This document shows, piece after piece, positions 17,011 to 26,035 of a stretch of DNA of 64,000 bases. A model generated the notes under the pieces. That model was given only the letters and a program-made list of their open reading frames with translations. It was not told the DNA's origin and did no database searches. The translations under genes and the position numbers were made by a program. This DNA is from JALHNI01 sp031367405 (lineage in GTDB: Bacteria > Acidobacteriota > Terriglobia > Bryobacterales > Bryobacteraceae). Position 1 is the stretch's first letter. Each line of letters starts with the position of its first letter. The stretch lies in contig JANLPT010000050.1 in NCBI GenBank assembly GCA_031367405.1, positions 1 to 64,000 on the forward strand, in the 5' to 3' direction.

Positions 17011-18306
17011 CTACGCGGAGATAGCGACTTTGCTCTCCCGGTGTTTCCGGGCGGGCTTTACTTCGACGTCCATTGGGAAGCGAAGCAGGAGGGTTAACGG
17101 GGCTGACAATGCCACGACGGCACCGAGAATGAGGAAGGCCTGAGTCGCAGAGATGCTGGCCATCTTGAATAGGAGGCCGGCCAGAACGGCTCCCACGTTT
17201 CCGCCCGCTCCGACAATGCCCGCTACCGCGCCCATGGCGCCTGGATTGAGGAATGGCGTAATAGCGTAGGTGGCTCCGCAGGCCATGCAAACCAAGAGCC
17301 CGAAGATGACGAAGGAGATTACGGCCGGAGTGACTGCGTCGAACATGGAGAAGCAGACCAGGGCGATTCCTTCGGTGAAGACCAGCATGCCCAGGAGGCG
17401 GGCGCGGCCATAGAGTCCCCAGCGCCGGCCCCAACGGTCACCGAGATATCCGCCCAGCGCCCGGGCGAAGATGTTCATCATTCCGGTGAGTCCGGCGAGG
17501 AAGCCGGCTAGGCCGAGGCTTAGTTTGAAGTGATCCTTGAAGTAGAGCGCGGCGACGTTGTCGACGGTAATTTCGATTCCAAAAGATGCGCCGTAAAGAA
17601 CAAAGAGAAGCCAGACGCGGCGGTCGGACGCGGCTTCGCGGAATGCGCCGGAGGCTGATTTCTTGTTCGCCACCGGCTGGCCGTCAGGGGTATCTTGCGT
17701 CAGGAAATAATAGGCAAATCCGGTCACCAACATGATCGCGCCCGGGACGATCATGGCGAGACGCCAGGCCACGAATTGATCGAAGCCGAAGCCGACAAAA
17801 ATTCCAAGGATCATGGGCATCACGATCTGCGCGACGCCACCGCCAAGGTTGCCCCATCCAGCGGTAACCGCGTTCGCTGTGCCTACAACGTTGGGGGCAA
17901 ACATCACCGTCGTGTGGTACTGCGTGATGACAAAGGAAGCGCCAACGGCTCCGATAGCCAGGCGGAAGAGCAGAAATGATTCGTAACTGTGCGCCAGGCC
18001 GATCCCCATCACCGGGAGTGAGCCCAGGATGAGGAGCGCGGTGTAAGTGATGCGGGGGCCGATGCGGTCAAGCAGCCAACCGGTGATGAGGCGGGCGACG
18101 ACCGTGATGGCCACCGAGGCGATGATGGTGTTGCCGATTTGATCCTTGGTGAGGTGCAGATCTTCGCGGATAACGGCCATCATCGGGGCGACACCGAACC
18201 AGGCGGTGAAGCAGGCAAAGAATGCCCACCACGTCATGTGGAACGCCCGCATGGGTGGCGTTTTGAAATCGAGGAGGTTGATGCTAGTGGCTTTCGGATT
18301 GGTCAT
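17011..18306 (-). CDS. NarK/NasA-type nitrate/nitrite MFS transporter
   Basis: A 431-residue twelve-helix major-facilitator protein. FHMTWWAFFACFTAWFGVAP, then LTKDQIGNTIIASVAITVVA and RLITGWLLDRIGPRITY, are the typical opening of NarK/Nrt proteins. The nitrate signature region reads GWGNLGGGVAQIVMP, and a second, similar stretch is FLNPGAMGAVAGIVGAGGNVGA. It would carry nitrate in, nitrite out, or both across the inner membrane. Its start overlaps the nirD stop by four bases (ATGA), so uptake is translationally coupled to reduction. Confidence 0.9.
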   Translation of the reverse strand: MTNPKATSINLLDFKTPPMRAFHMTWWAFFACFTAWFGVAPMMAVIREDLHLTKDQIGNTIIASVAITVVARLITGWLLDRIGPRITYTALLILGSLPVMGIGLAHSYESFLLFRLAIGAVGASFVITQYHTTVMFAPNVVGTANAVTAGWGNLGGGVAQIVMPMILGIFVGFGFDQFVAWRLAMIVPGAIMLVTGFAYYFLTQDTPDGQPVANKKSASGAFREAASDRRVWLLFVLYGASFGIEITVDNVAALYFKDHFKLSLGLAGFLAGLTGMMNIFARALGGYLGDRWGRRWGLYGRARLLGMLVFTEGIALVCFSMFDAVTPAVISFVIFGLLVCMACGATYAITPFLNPGAMGAVAGIVGAGGNVGAVLAGLLFKMASISATQAFLILGAVVALSAPLTLLLRFPMDVEVKPARKHRESKVAISA

Positions 18307-18665
18307 TTGGCTAACTCCAGTTCTGGGGCGGGACAGACCGGGACGGCTATCCTACTGTTTTTTCGAATAAAGATGAGGTTGTTTTCTACTTTTGTTTCAA
18401 AGGTCTTGACGCAGTGGCCCGTGTCCTTGGGCCGTTGGACTTGGCCTGTTTCGAGGCAGGTCTTCCATTGATGCAGCGGACAGACCACGGTGTTGCCAGA
18501 GATAATACCGTCCGCGAGGGGACCTTGGTTATGGGGACAGCGATTCTGAATCGCGAGGAATCGGTCCCCCAGATTAAAGAGGGCGATTTCTTCGCCGTCC
18601 ACGTGTACGGCGCGTCCTTCGCGTAGTGGGATGTCGCCGGTGGTGGTGATTTTAGTCCAATTCAT
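18303..18665 (-). CDS. nirD: Assimilatory nitrite reductase small subunit (Rieske)
   Basis: A 120-residue protein from the ATG at 18663-18665, which overlaps the nirB stop (ATGA); the longer frame to 18737 would run inside nirB and is rejected. The Rieske [2Fe-2S] ligands are complete: CPH in AIQNRCPHNQG and CPLH in VVCPLHQWKT. Some NirD proteins have lost them, so this copy probably still holds a cluster. It partners NirB in NAD(P)H-dependent reduction of nitrite to ammonium in the cytoplasm. Confidence 0.9.
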   Translation of the reverse strand: MNWTKITTTGDIPLREGRAVHVDGEEIALFNLGDRFLAIQNRCPHNQGPLADGIISGNTVVCPLHQWKTCLETGQVQRPKDTGHCVKTFETKVENNLIFIRKNSRIAVPVCPAPELELAK

Positions 18666-21070
18666 GCGAGTACGGTCTCCAAAGGTTGAATTTGTACGAA
18701 CTGCGTCGGGTTGACGGGATTGGCACCTTCGAGCCACGGATCTTTCGAGATTGCCTTCGCCTTTGCCAGCCGTTCAAGGAGTAATTCTTGCGCGGCCGGT
18801 TGGGCATAGACGGTTTCTTTGCGGATCTTCTCGATGCCGAAGCGCTCGACAAAGTCGTAAGTGCGCTCCAGATAAATCGCGTTTTCGCGGTAATACTGAA
18901 AGAAGATTTTCGCTGAGCGGAGTGCTTCTTCCGTCGTCGTAACAGTGATCAACAGGTCGGCTTTGCGGACGATCTTGCCGGCGGCTCCGCCCACCACCAC
19001 CTGCCAGCCGCCCTCTTGCCCGACGAGCCCGATGTCTTTGACCGTGGCCTCGGCGCAATTGCGGGGACACCCCACCACCGCCATTTTCGTCTTGTGGGGC
19101 GTGAAGAGATTTTCGAGGCTGCGTTCCAGCTCGACCCCGGTTTCAATGGCGTTCTGGGTACCGTACCGGCAGAAGTCGGTGCCGACACAAGTTTTTACCA
19201 TGCGGACGCCTTTGGTATAGCCTTGGCCGGAGGTCATGCCGAGGTCGGCCCAAATGCCAGGCAGGTCCTCTTTTTTCACGCCGAGAAGATCCAGGCGTTG
19301 GCTGCCGGTCACCTTCACCATGGGCACGTTGTACTTGTCGGCGACGTCGGCGATTTTTCTGAGTTCAGCCGGTGAGGTGATGCCGCCGCGCATGCGCGGG
19401 ATCACCGAGAAAGTGCCGTCGCGCTGGATGTTGGCATGCACCCGATCGTTGATGAAGCGCGCGGAGCGATCTTCGTCGTGATCGCCGCACCACACCACGT
19501 CGATCAAGTAACTCAAAGCGGGCTTGCAGATTTCGCAGCCATGGCCAGTGCCGTAAATATCGAGAACTTCTTGAACCGACTTGAGCTTTTGTCCTTGGAT
19601 GATCTCGCGCAGGTTATCTTGCGAAAACGGCAGGCACCCGCAGATCACTTTCTTTCCTTCTTCTTCGAATTCCGGCACCACGGCTTTAAGGAGGTGCTTG
19701 CACATTTCGCCGCAGGAACCGCAGCCGGTGGAAGCGCGCGTGGCTTCTTTCAGTTGCGCGAAAGTGTTAATGCCCTTCGCGTGGATGGCATGGATAATTT
19801 CGCCTTTGGTGACTCCCATGCAGCCGCAAACGGTTTCGCCATCGGGCATTTGCGCAACGTCGAGTCCGTGGTCTTCCGTTGGTTCGGGGAAGAGCAAAAA
19901 GCGGCGCTTGGCGGTGAGGTTGGTACCTTGACGCAGCCAGTCCATATAACGCTGGCTATCGCTGACGTCGCCCACCAGAATCACGCCTGCAAGACAGCCA
20001 TCTTTGAGCGTGAGTTTCTTGTAGATGCCCAGGGCGGCATCCTCGTACTTTACCGACTCGATACCGGCCACCGTGTCATCGATGAAGCCGGCGGAGAACA
20101 CGTCGACGCCCATGATTTTAAGCTTCGACGCCGTAATGGTGCCTTGATAGACCAGTCCGCGATTGCCGGTGATGGTGGCCGCCAGCACTTTGCCCTGCTC
20201 GTAGAGCGGCGCGACCAGCCCGTAAACGATGCCGTTGTGTTCGACACACTCGCCGACGGCAAAGATGTCCGGGTCGGACGTTTCCATGTAGTCGTTGACG
20301 ACGATGGCGCGGTTGACGGTGAGGCCCGCTTTTTTGCCGAGTTCGGCGTTGGGACGAATGCCGGCGGCGACGACGACGAGGTCCGCTTCGATCTTTTCGC
20401 CATCCTTGAATTCCACACCTTCGACGTGTCCATTGCCGAGAATGGCGGCGGTGCTTTTCTTGAGTGCCACCCGGACGCCGAGCTGTTCGATGCTGTTGCG
20501 GAGATAGACGCCGCCCGTGGGATCGAGCTGGCGTTCCATCAGCCGGTCCATCAAGTGAACAACGGTGACATCCGCACCCTGCACTTGCAAGCCGCGCGCC
20601 GCTTCGAGCCCCAGCAATCCGCCGCCGATGACGACGGCTTTGAGCCCGGGGCGGGCCCGCTCCAGCAGCGCCTTCGTGTCATCCATGTTGCGGAAGCAGA
20701 AGACGCCGTTCTTGCCAGTTCCTTCCATCGGGGGGACGAAAGGCGCACTGCCGGTGGCGATGATCAATTTGTCGTATTCCGTGACGCTACCGTCATCGCC
20801 CGATACGGTTTTGGCGATGGAGTCAATGTCGATAATGCGGATGCCCAAGCGGAGCGTGATGCCCTTCTCCTGATACCAATCCAGGCCGTTGATGACGATG
20901 TCATCCATCTCTTTTTCCCCCGCCAGCACGGAGGACAGCAGAATGCGGTTGTAATTGACATGGGTCTCATCGCCAAAGACGGTAATGTCGAATTTCGGCG
21001 CGTGCTTGAGGATTTGCTCGACGCAGGCGATGCCCGCCATTCCATTTCCAATGACCACTAGTTTTTGCAT
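18662..21070 (-). CDS. nirB: Assimilatory nitrite reductase large subunit
   Basis: An 802-residue protein with all expected domains. Residues 1-290 form a FAD/NAD(P)H reductase (VIGNGMAGIACVEQIL; VVIGGGLLGLEAARGLQVQG). BFD-like [2Fe-2S] regions follow at about 410-545 (CGCMGVTKGEII...GCGSCGEMC and CGCLPFSQ...GCEICKPAL). The siroheme/[4Fe-4S] domain comes last, with its four cysteines in CVGTDFC and GCPRNCAEA. It reduces nitrite to ammonium with six electrons. The nirD start overlaps its stop. The nitrate reductase stops 79 bp upstream. Confidence 0.95.
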   Translation of the reverse strand: MQKLVVIGNGMAGIACVEQILKHAPKFDITVFGDETHVNYNRILLSSVLAGEKEMDDIVINGLDWYQEKGITLRLGIRIIDIDSIAKTVSGDDGSVTEYDKLIIATGSAPFVPPMEGTGKNGVFCFRNMDDTKALLERARPGLKAVVIGGGLLGLEAARGLQVQGADVTVVHLMDRLMERQLDPTGGVYLRNSIEQLGVRVALKKSTAAILGNGHVEGVEFKDGEKIEADLVVVAAGIRPNAELGKKAGLTVNRAIVVNDYMETSDPDIFAVGECVEHNGIVYGLVAPLYEQGKVLAATITGNRGLVYQGTITASKLKIMGVDVFSAGFIDDTVAGIESVKYEDAALGIYKKLTLKDGCLAGVILVGDVSDSQRYMDWLRQGTNLTAKRRFLLFPEPTEDHGLDVAQMPDGETVCGCMGVTKGEIIHAIHAKGINTFAQLKEATRASTGCGSCGEMCKHLLKAVVPEFEEEGKKVICGCLPFSQDNLREIIQGQKLKSVQEVLDIYGTGHGCEICKPALSYLIDVVWCGDHDEDRSARFINDRVHANIQRDGTFSVIPRMRGGITSPAELRKIADVADKYNVPMVKVTGSQRLDLLGVKKEDLPGIWADLGMTSGQGYTKGVRMVKTCVGTDFCRYGTQNAIETGVELERSLENLFTPHKTKMAVVGCPRNCAEATVKDIGLVGQEGGWQVVVGGAAGKIVRKADLLITVTTTEEALRSAKIFFQYYRENAIYLERTYDFVERFGIEKIRKETVYAQPAAQELLLERLAKAKAISKDPWLEGANPVNPTQFVQIQPLETVLA

Positions 21071-21149
21071 TTAGATAACTCTCCTATGGCGGCTGGTTTC
21101 GAGGCTGGCACTAAACGATGGGCAACAATTCATAGATTCATCCCTTCAG

Positions 21150-23333
21150 TTACTTTGGCGACCCGGATTTTTCTATTCTCACCGCGCATTGTTTGTAATT
21201 TGGCTCCCGGGAAATAGGGTCAAATGCGCTTTGAGTCACTTGGTTTACATTCCATTCGACGAAGTGGAATGGCATAAATACCTGATAGGGCGCGACGGTT
21301 TCCGTAATCCGGAGATCGATGTCTTTCACTTGCCCTCTTCGAGAAATTAGATTTACTTTGTGGTGCGATCGCAGGCCAAGCCGTTTGGCGTCGCGGGCAT
21401 TGAGTTCGAGCCACGCCCGGGGCGATAAATGCTCCAGGATTGGTACGTTGGCCGTCTTGGTTCTGGTATGCCAATGTTCCACGGTGCGGCCCGTGTTGAG
21501 GATGAACGGGAATTCGCGGTCGGGCTGTTCGGGGAATGGTTCCCACTCGGCGCAAATCAGTTTCGCCTTTCCGTCGCCGGTCGGGAAGATACCATCCGCG
21601 TAGAGGCGCTTCGTAGAAAAGTCAGTGCAGCCTTCGGGAAAAGGCCACTGCAAGCCGCCTTTTTCTTCAATCAGATCGTAAGTCATGCCGGAGTAATCGC
21701 AGAGACGCCCGGCGGAGATTCGCTTCCATTCTTCAAAAGCGTCCTTGGGCTCTTTCCATCCGGGGAATAGCTCTTCCGCACAGCCGAGCGTGTTAGCCAC
21801 GCTCAGGATAATGTCGAAGTCCGATTTTGCTTCGCCAGGCGGATCCACGGCCCGGTTGGCTTTGCTGGCGCGCCGTTCGGAGTTCGTGTAAGTGCCTTCT
21901 TTTTCGCCCCAGATGGCAGCGGGTAGAACTAAGTCGGCGAGTTCGGTGGTCGGCGTGGGATGGAAGCCGTCTTGCACCACGAAAAATTCTAAGTCGGCCA
22001 AGGCTTGTTTCAAGACGTCGACATTGGGGTAGGACACGATCGGGTTCGTGCCGATGATCCACAAGCCACGGATCTTGCGCTTCACCGCCGCTTCGATGAT
22101 GTCCGGGTAAGCGAGTCCGCGCGAGGTGGGGATGCGCGCGGCATCGATGCCCCAAAGCGCGGCGATCTCTTCGCGATCTTGTTGGCTTTCAAACTTGCGA
22201 TAACCGGGGAGGCTGGAGGTGAAACCGGTTTCACGGGTGCCCATGGCGTTGCATTGGCCGGTGATGGAGAAAGGCGACGATCCGGCCTGCCCAATCTTTC
22301 CGGTGAGCAGCGTCAGGTTGGCGATGGCATTGACGGTTTCGGTGCCCTTGGTGCTGTGGTTCACGCCCATGGTCCAGCCGATAAAGGCGGATTCGGCTTG
22401 TCCGTAAGCGAGTGCCGTTTTCCAGATCAGCTCTTCCTTAAGGCCCGTAAGTCCGGCGGTGTATTCGGGCGTATATTTCGCGATGAAGGTCTTGAAGGCT
22501 TCGAAGCCCGTGGTGTGGCGTTCGATGTATCCGGCGTCGATGAGTCCCGTGTTGATCAGAATATGGGCCATTCCGTTCAACAGGGCGAGATCGCTGCGGG
22601 GCGCAATCGGCAGATGGAGGTCGGCCATCATGGCGGTTTTTGAAACTCGCGGATCGACCACGATGAGTAGTTTCGAGTTGTTTTGTTCCAGCCGTTGAAA
22701 CAGCATCGGATGGTTGTCGGCGATATTGGCTCCGATGAGGATGACGACCTCAGCCTTTTCCATATCCTCGTAAGCGCCGGGCGGGCCGTCACTGCCGAAA
22801 GAACGCTTATAGCCGGCCACCGCCGTCGCCATGCAGAGGGTCGTGTTGCCGCAGAAGTTCTTGGTTCCGAAGCCCAGTTGCACCAGTTTGCCAAGCGCGT
22901 AGAACTCTTCCGTGAGCAATTGGCCGGTGCTGATCACTCCCAAAGCTTCGGCACCGTGACGCTCTTGCACGGCGCGGAACTTAGTGGTCATGGTCTCCAG
23001 CGCCTCCGGCCAGGAGACACGGACGAGCTTGCCTTTCTTGCGCAGCAGCGGATATTTGAGGCGATCTTCGGCGTCGAGCGTGTAGTGTTCGGAGAGACCC
23101 TTGGGGCAGAGTTTGCCGAAGTTAGCCTGATGATTTTCGTCGCCTCTGACGGAAACGGCTTTACCATCCTTCACGCCGATGTGCATGCCACAACCGACTG
23201 AGCAGTAGCCACATGTGGTTTTCACCCACTTGTCAGGAATTTTCCCGGCGTTGGTGTAGCCCGTAATCGGGTCAGTGGCGTAGGCGTAGTCTTGCTCACG
23301 AATGTCGAAGCCGAGGAAGCGTTTGAGACTCAT
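21150..23333 (-). CDS. nasC: Assimilatory nitrate reductase, molybdopterin catalytic subunit
   Basis: A 727-residue molybdopterin oxidoreductase. The N-terminal [4Fe-4S] cysteines are C41, C44, C48 and C76 (TTCGYCSVGCGMHIG; KLCPKGL). The molybdenum domain includes FCGNTTLCMATAVAGYKRSFG with the cysteine expected to bind Mo, ADNHPMLFQRL, and FSITGQCNAMGTRETG. The C-terminal dinucleotide-binding domain has NTGRTVEHWHTRTKT. There is no signal peptide, so it acts in the cytoplasm. Length and motifs fit the NarB/NasC assimilatory type. Its start overlaps the stop of the fused iron-sulfur/membrane protein (ATGA), marking that protein as its likely electron donor. Confidence 0.92.
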   Translation of the reverse strand: MSLKRFLGFDIREQDYAYATDPITGYTNAGKIPDKWVKTTCGYCSVGCGMHIGVKDGKAVSVRGDENHQANFGKLCPKGLSEHYTLDAEDRLKYPLLRKKGKLVRVSWPEALETMTTKFRAVQERHGAEALGVISTGQLLTEEFYALGKLVQLGFGTKNFCGNTTLCMATAVAGYKRSFGSDGPPGAYEDMEKAEVVILIGANIADNHPMLFQRLEQNNSKLLIVVDPRVSKTAMMADLHLPIAPRSDLALLNGMAHILINTGLIDAGYIERHTTGFEAFKTFIAKYTPEYTAGLTGLKEELIWKTALAYGQAESAFIGWTMGVNHSTKGTETVNAIANLTLLTGKIGQAGSSPFSITGQCNAMGTRETGFTSSLPGYRKFESQQDREEIAALWGIDAARIPTSRGLAYPDIIEAAVKRKIRGLWIIGTNPIVSYPNVDVLKQALADLEFFVVQDGFHPTPTTELADLVLPAAIWGEKEGTYTNSERRASKANRAVDPPGEAKSDFDIILSVANTLGCAEELFPGWKEPKDAFEEWKRISAGRLCDYSGMTYDLIEEKGGLQWPFPEGCTDFSTKRLYADGIFPTGDGKAKLICAEWEPFPEQPDREFPFILNTGRTVEHWHTRTKTANVPILEHLSPRAWLELNARDAKRLGLRSHHKVNLISRRGQVKDIDLRITETVAPYQVFMPFHFVEWNVNQVTQSAFDPISREPNYKQCAVRIEKSGSPK

Positions 23334-24880
23334 GCGGCCTGCCCTACCTGATACGTGGAGGCCATGTTCTTGGGAACCACGCTGGTGAAAAAGAGATACC
23401 GGCCGATAATTTCACTCGCCAGCGCAACCAACAGCGCGGCCACCGAGGCCAGCGCGCCGCTGGTGAGTAAAGGAAGCATCACGCCGCCGGCCACCAGTAG
23501 GGCGCTTCGCCACAGGAGCGGTTTGCGAAGCGTGCCCGATAAGAGCCGCGCGGACGCCTGCCGTTCGTATTGATTCGACCGGATGAGGCGGAGGAATTTG
23601 AGGGTTTGCGTAAGTAGCTGGGCGGCAGCGCCGGCGGCGGCGGCATAGCTGAGCCAGTGATTGGCGCTGAGTCCGACGGCGGAGGCGAACAAAGGCCCCA
23701 GCGTTGCGGCCGTCAGCAGAAACTCAATCATTGTGTAGCGCATGTTCCAGGCGGGTCTAGCGGGGACGAGGTAGATGAACGCACTGCAAACGATGCCCGC
23801 AATTCCGAGAAACGCCGTGAGCGCGCCCAGCGCGGCCAACCCTTCCACCTTCGAGCCCAGCGCCGCCGAATACACGCTGGCGACGGCGGAAAATAGCGAG
23901 AAGACCAGCACTTCGCGGCTCAGCCAGGAACGCTTCCACATCTTGAGCGCTCGCCAGGCGTAGGCCGGCCGGCCCAGATGCAGCGTCGAGGCAGCCAGTG
24001 CCAGCGCGCCCGCCGCGAACGAAGCGAGGGCGGCGGCGAAGGGAACATCGGTTCCCACCAGAGCGTCCAGCAGCCAGATCGCGGTGAAGGCTCCCACCGA
24101 AAGCTGGGTCAGTACCAGCATGATCACCAGCGGCCAGTGTGGCTCTTCGGGCCTCACCCGCCAGGCGTTCACTTGGCCCGTATCGGGCGGCAGCTTGGCC
24201 GGCAGCGTCAGCCGCGTGGTGGAGAGAGAGTCATCGGCCGACGGCAGACCGGGCGCATTGGCTGACTCGGCGTACTCCGAACGCCATTGCTCAATATTCA
24301 CAATTTCGATGGCGATGGCTCCCTGCGGGCAGACGCTGACGCAAGCCGGTTCACGATCCTCGGCCAGGCGCTCGTGGCACATATCGCACTTACCGACGAC
24401 GCCGCGCTCGGCGTTGTATTGCGGCACTCCATAGGAGCAGTTCCAGGTGCAATATTGACAGCCAATGCAATCGTCGGCATTGTGCAGCACCACCCCGGTA
24501 TCCGTGGCTTTGATATAGGCTTCGGTGGGGCAGCCGGTTAAGCAAGTAGGCTCAACGCAATGGTTACAACCCATCGATAGGTAGAAGCGGCTGGTGTCGG
24601 GATAATAGCCACCTTCGATCTCGCCCACGCGACGCCACTGAATGGCGGCAGGATTTCCGTTTTGTTCATTGCAGGCCACCACACAGCATTTGCAGCCAAT
24701 GCACTTACTCATGTCGAAGTGAAAACGGTATTGCTCACCCGCATCCGGTTTCCGCGATGGGATGCGCGCGGCGGGCGCGGACGCGATCTGATGGAGGCCG
24801 GTTGGCCTGGCCTTCAAGGCAGGTGCCAGAACGAAAGTGACTCCGTCCTCGCGGGCGCGTTGTATGAGTGGCAGCGGCAT
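23330..24880 (-). CDS. Fused DmsB-like ferredoxin and DmsC-like quinol membrane anchor
   Basis: A 516-residue fusion. Residues about 57-185 carry four cysteine groups for four [4Fe-4S] clusters (CIGCKCCVVAC; CNHCVEPTCLTGC; CIGCQYCTWNC; CDMCHERLAEDREPACVSVC), as in DmsB/NrfC subunits. From about residue 245 on there are roughly eight membrane helices of DmsC/YnfH type (LVIMLVLTQLSVGAFTAIWL; LALAASTLHLGRPAYAWRAL), where quinol would be oxidised. No signal peptide is visible, so the clusters face the cytoplasm. Being translationally coupled to the nitrate reductase, it should pass electrons from the quinol pool to it, in place of the ferredoxin or flavoprotein of standard assimilatory systems. 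Confidence 0.85.
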   Translation of the reverse strand: MPLPLIQRAREDGVTFVLAPALKARPTGLHQIASAPAARIPSRKPDAGEQYRFHFDMSKCIGCKCCVVACNEQNGNPAAIQWRRVGEIEGGYYPDTSRFYLSMGCNHCVEPTCLTGCPTEAYIKATDTGVVLHNADDCIGCQYCTWNCSYGVPQYNAERGVVGKCDMCHERLAEDREPACVSVCPQGAIAIEIVNIEQWRSEYAESANAPGLPSADDSLSTTRLTLPAKLPPDTGQVNAWRVRPEEPHWPLVIMLVLTQLSVGAFTAIWLLDALVGTDVPFAAALASFAAGALALAASTLHLGRPAYAWRALKMWKRSWLSREVLVFSLFSAVASVYSAALGSKVEGLAALGALTAFLGIAGIVCSAFIYLVPARPAWNMRYTMIEFLLTAATLGPLFASAVGLSANHWLSYAAAAGAAAQLLTQTLKFLRLIRSNQYERQASARLLSGTLRKPLLWRSALLVAGGVMLPLLTSGALASVAALLVALASEIIGRYLFFTSVVPKNMASTYQVGQAA

Positions 24881-24927
24881 AAGTAAAGTTCAACTTCGGT
24901 TCAGGTCAAGGAAAGGTTTACGGACGA

Positions 24928-25695
24928 TCAGGCAGTAACACTATGGGCTGCATAGAGCTCTCTTGGAGTCTCTTCGGCAAGACGCTTCAGATGCGCTCGC
25001 ATGCGCACCACTTGTCCGATGACAAAGACGGCCGGCGACTCAACGTCTACTTGGCCCCGCGCCACTTCGCTGAGCTTCGAAATCACCACCCGTTCCCGAT
25101 CGGTGGAGCCGCGTTCAATAAACGCTACCGGCTCTTCCGAATTGCGGCCCGCGCGAATCAGATTTCTGGCGATTTGCTGGCGATTCTCAATACCCATCAA
25201 CACCACCAGCGTGTCGACCATCAGGTAGCGCGCCCATTCCTGCGGCTCCATGTTTTGGCGATGGCCCGTAATCACGGCGAAACTCACGGCCACGCCGCGC
25301 AACGTGGGCGGAATGCCGGCCAAAGACGGCACGGCCAGCGCGGAACTGATGCCGGGGACTAACTCGACGTCAATGCCGTGGCTCGCCAGGAAACTCCACT
25401 CTTCTGCGCCGCGGCCGAACACCATCGGATCGCCCCCTTTGAGGCGGACCACCAGACGTCCCGGCGCGGCGTGCGCCAGGAGTAACTCCTGAATTTCGTT
25501 TTGAATGCGTTCTTGCTCGCCTTGCTGCTTGCCCCCGAAGATGAGCAGCGCGCCAGGGCGAGCCAGCGCCAGAATCTCGGCGCTCACCAGGCGGTCGTAT
25601 ATCACGACATCGGCGTGGGCAATGAGGCGAGCGGCTTTGACAGTAAGAAGATCGGGATCGCCTGGACCGGCGCCCGTAAGATATACCTTCGGCAC
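24928..25695 (-). CDS. cobA: Uroporphyrinogen-III C-methyltransferase (SUMT)
   Basis: A 255-residue SAM-dependent methyltransferase with the full SUMT signatures: VYLTGAGPGDPDLLTVKAA at the start, VVIYDRLVS, then RLKGGDPMVFGRGAEE, VPGISSALAVPSLAGIP and the ITGHR motif. It makes precorrin-2, the first step towards siroheme and cobalamin. A GTG start with AGAGGAG 9 nt upstream is well supported. It lacks the CysG dehydrogenase/chelatase domain, so those steps must be encoded elsewhere. As the first gene of the nitrate cluster it sits just downstream of the 340-bp intergenic region. Confidence 0.93.
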   Translation of the reverse strand: MPKVYLTGAGPGDPDLLTVKAARLIAHADVVIYDRLVSAEILALARPGALLIFGGKQQGEQERIQNEIQELLLAHAAPGRLVVRLKGGDPMVFGRGAEEWSFLASHGIDVELVPGISSALAVPSLAGIPPTLRGVAVSFAVITGHRQNMEPQEWARYLMVDTLVVLMGIENRQQIARNLIRAGRNSEEPVAFIERGSTDRERVVISKLSEVARGQVDVESPAVFVIGQVVRMRAHLKRLAEETPRELYAAHSVTA

Positions 25696-26035
25696 GTGTG
25701 CGGACTCCTCTGGTTCAATTCAACTGTTTGACTTCAGCGAATGCTCTGCTCAACACGTGGGCAGAAAGAACGGAGGAATACGGGCTCCGAAAGCGACATC
25801 AGGCTGTTGCCCTAGTAGTTGCGTTGAACCCGTTCGTTAACGCGACCGATAAGCTACTTCACCAGTATTTTCCAAGTGCGCCGCGAAGGCAAGAAGATCT
25901 TTTCTATGGCTACCATCAGCGGCATTGGAATTCCCATCTAAATTGTTGACCATGCTAAAGAAAGTGTTCATTTCCAACCGGCTCGCATTGATTGCGCGAT
26001 CTGATTTACAATTGGCCAGGGAGAGCTTCAACATT
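25696..26035. promoter_or_regulatory. Intergenic region between the nitrate cluster and tldD, with a stem-loop
   Basis: No gene is seen in these 340 bp, which separate divergent cobA and tldD and must hold both promoters. At 25821-25843 lies an inverted repeat (GCGTTgAAC and GTTAACGC, 6-nt loop, one bulged G) that could be an operator or leader hairpin for the nitrate operon. For tldD, TACAAT at 26007-26012 is a reasonable -10, and AGGGAG at about 26018 a ribosome site. I could not recognise a sigma-54 or NtrC-type site. Confidence 0.4.

Noticed and set aside
18666..18737. Longer nirD start
   Set aside because: It would lie inside nirB. The ATGA-coupled ATG at 18665 gives the normal NirD length.
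19436..21061. 541-codon open frame on the plus strand
   Set aside because: It is antisense to nirB throughout. The composition is that of a codon-phase shadow, and nirB is unmistakable.
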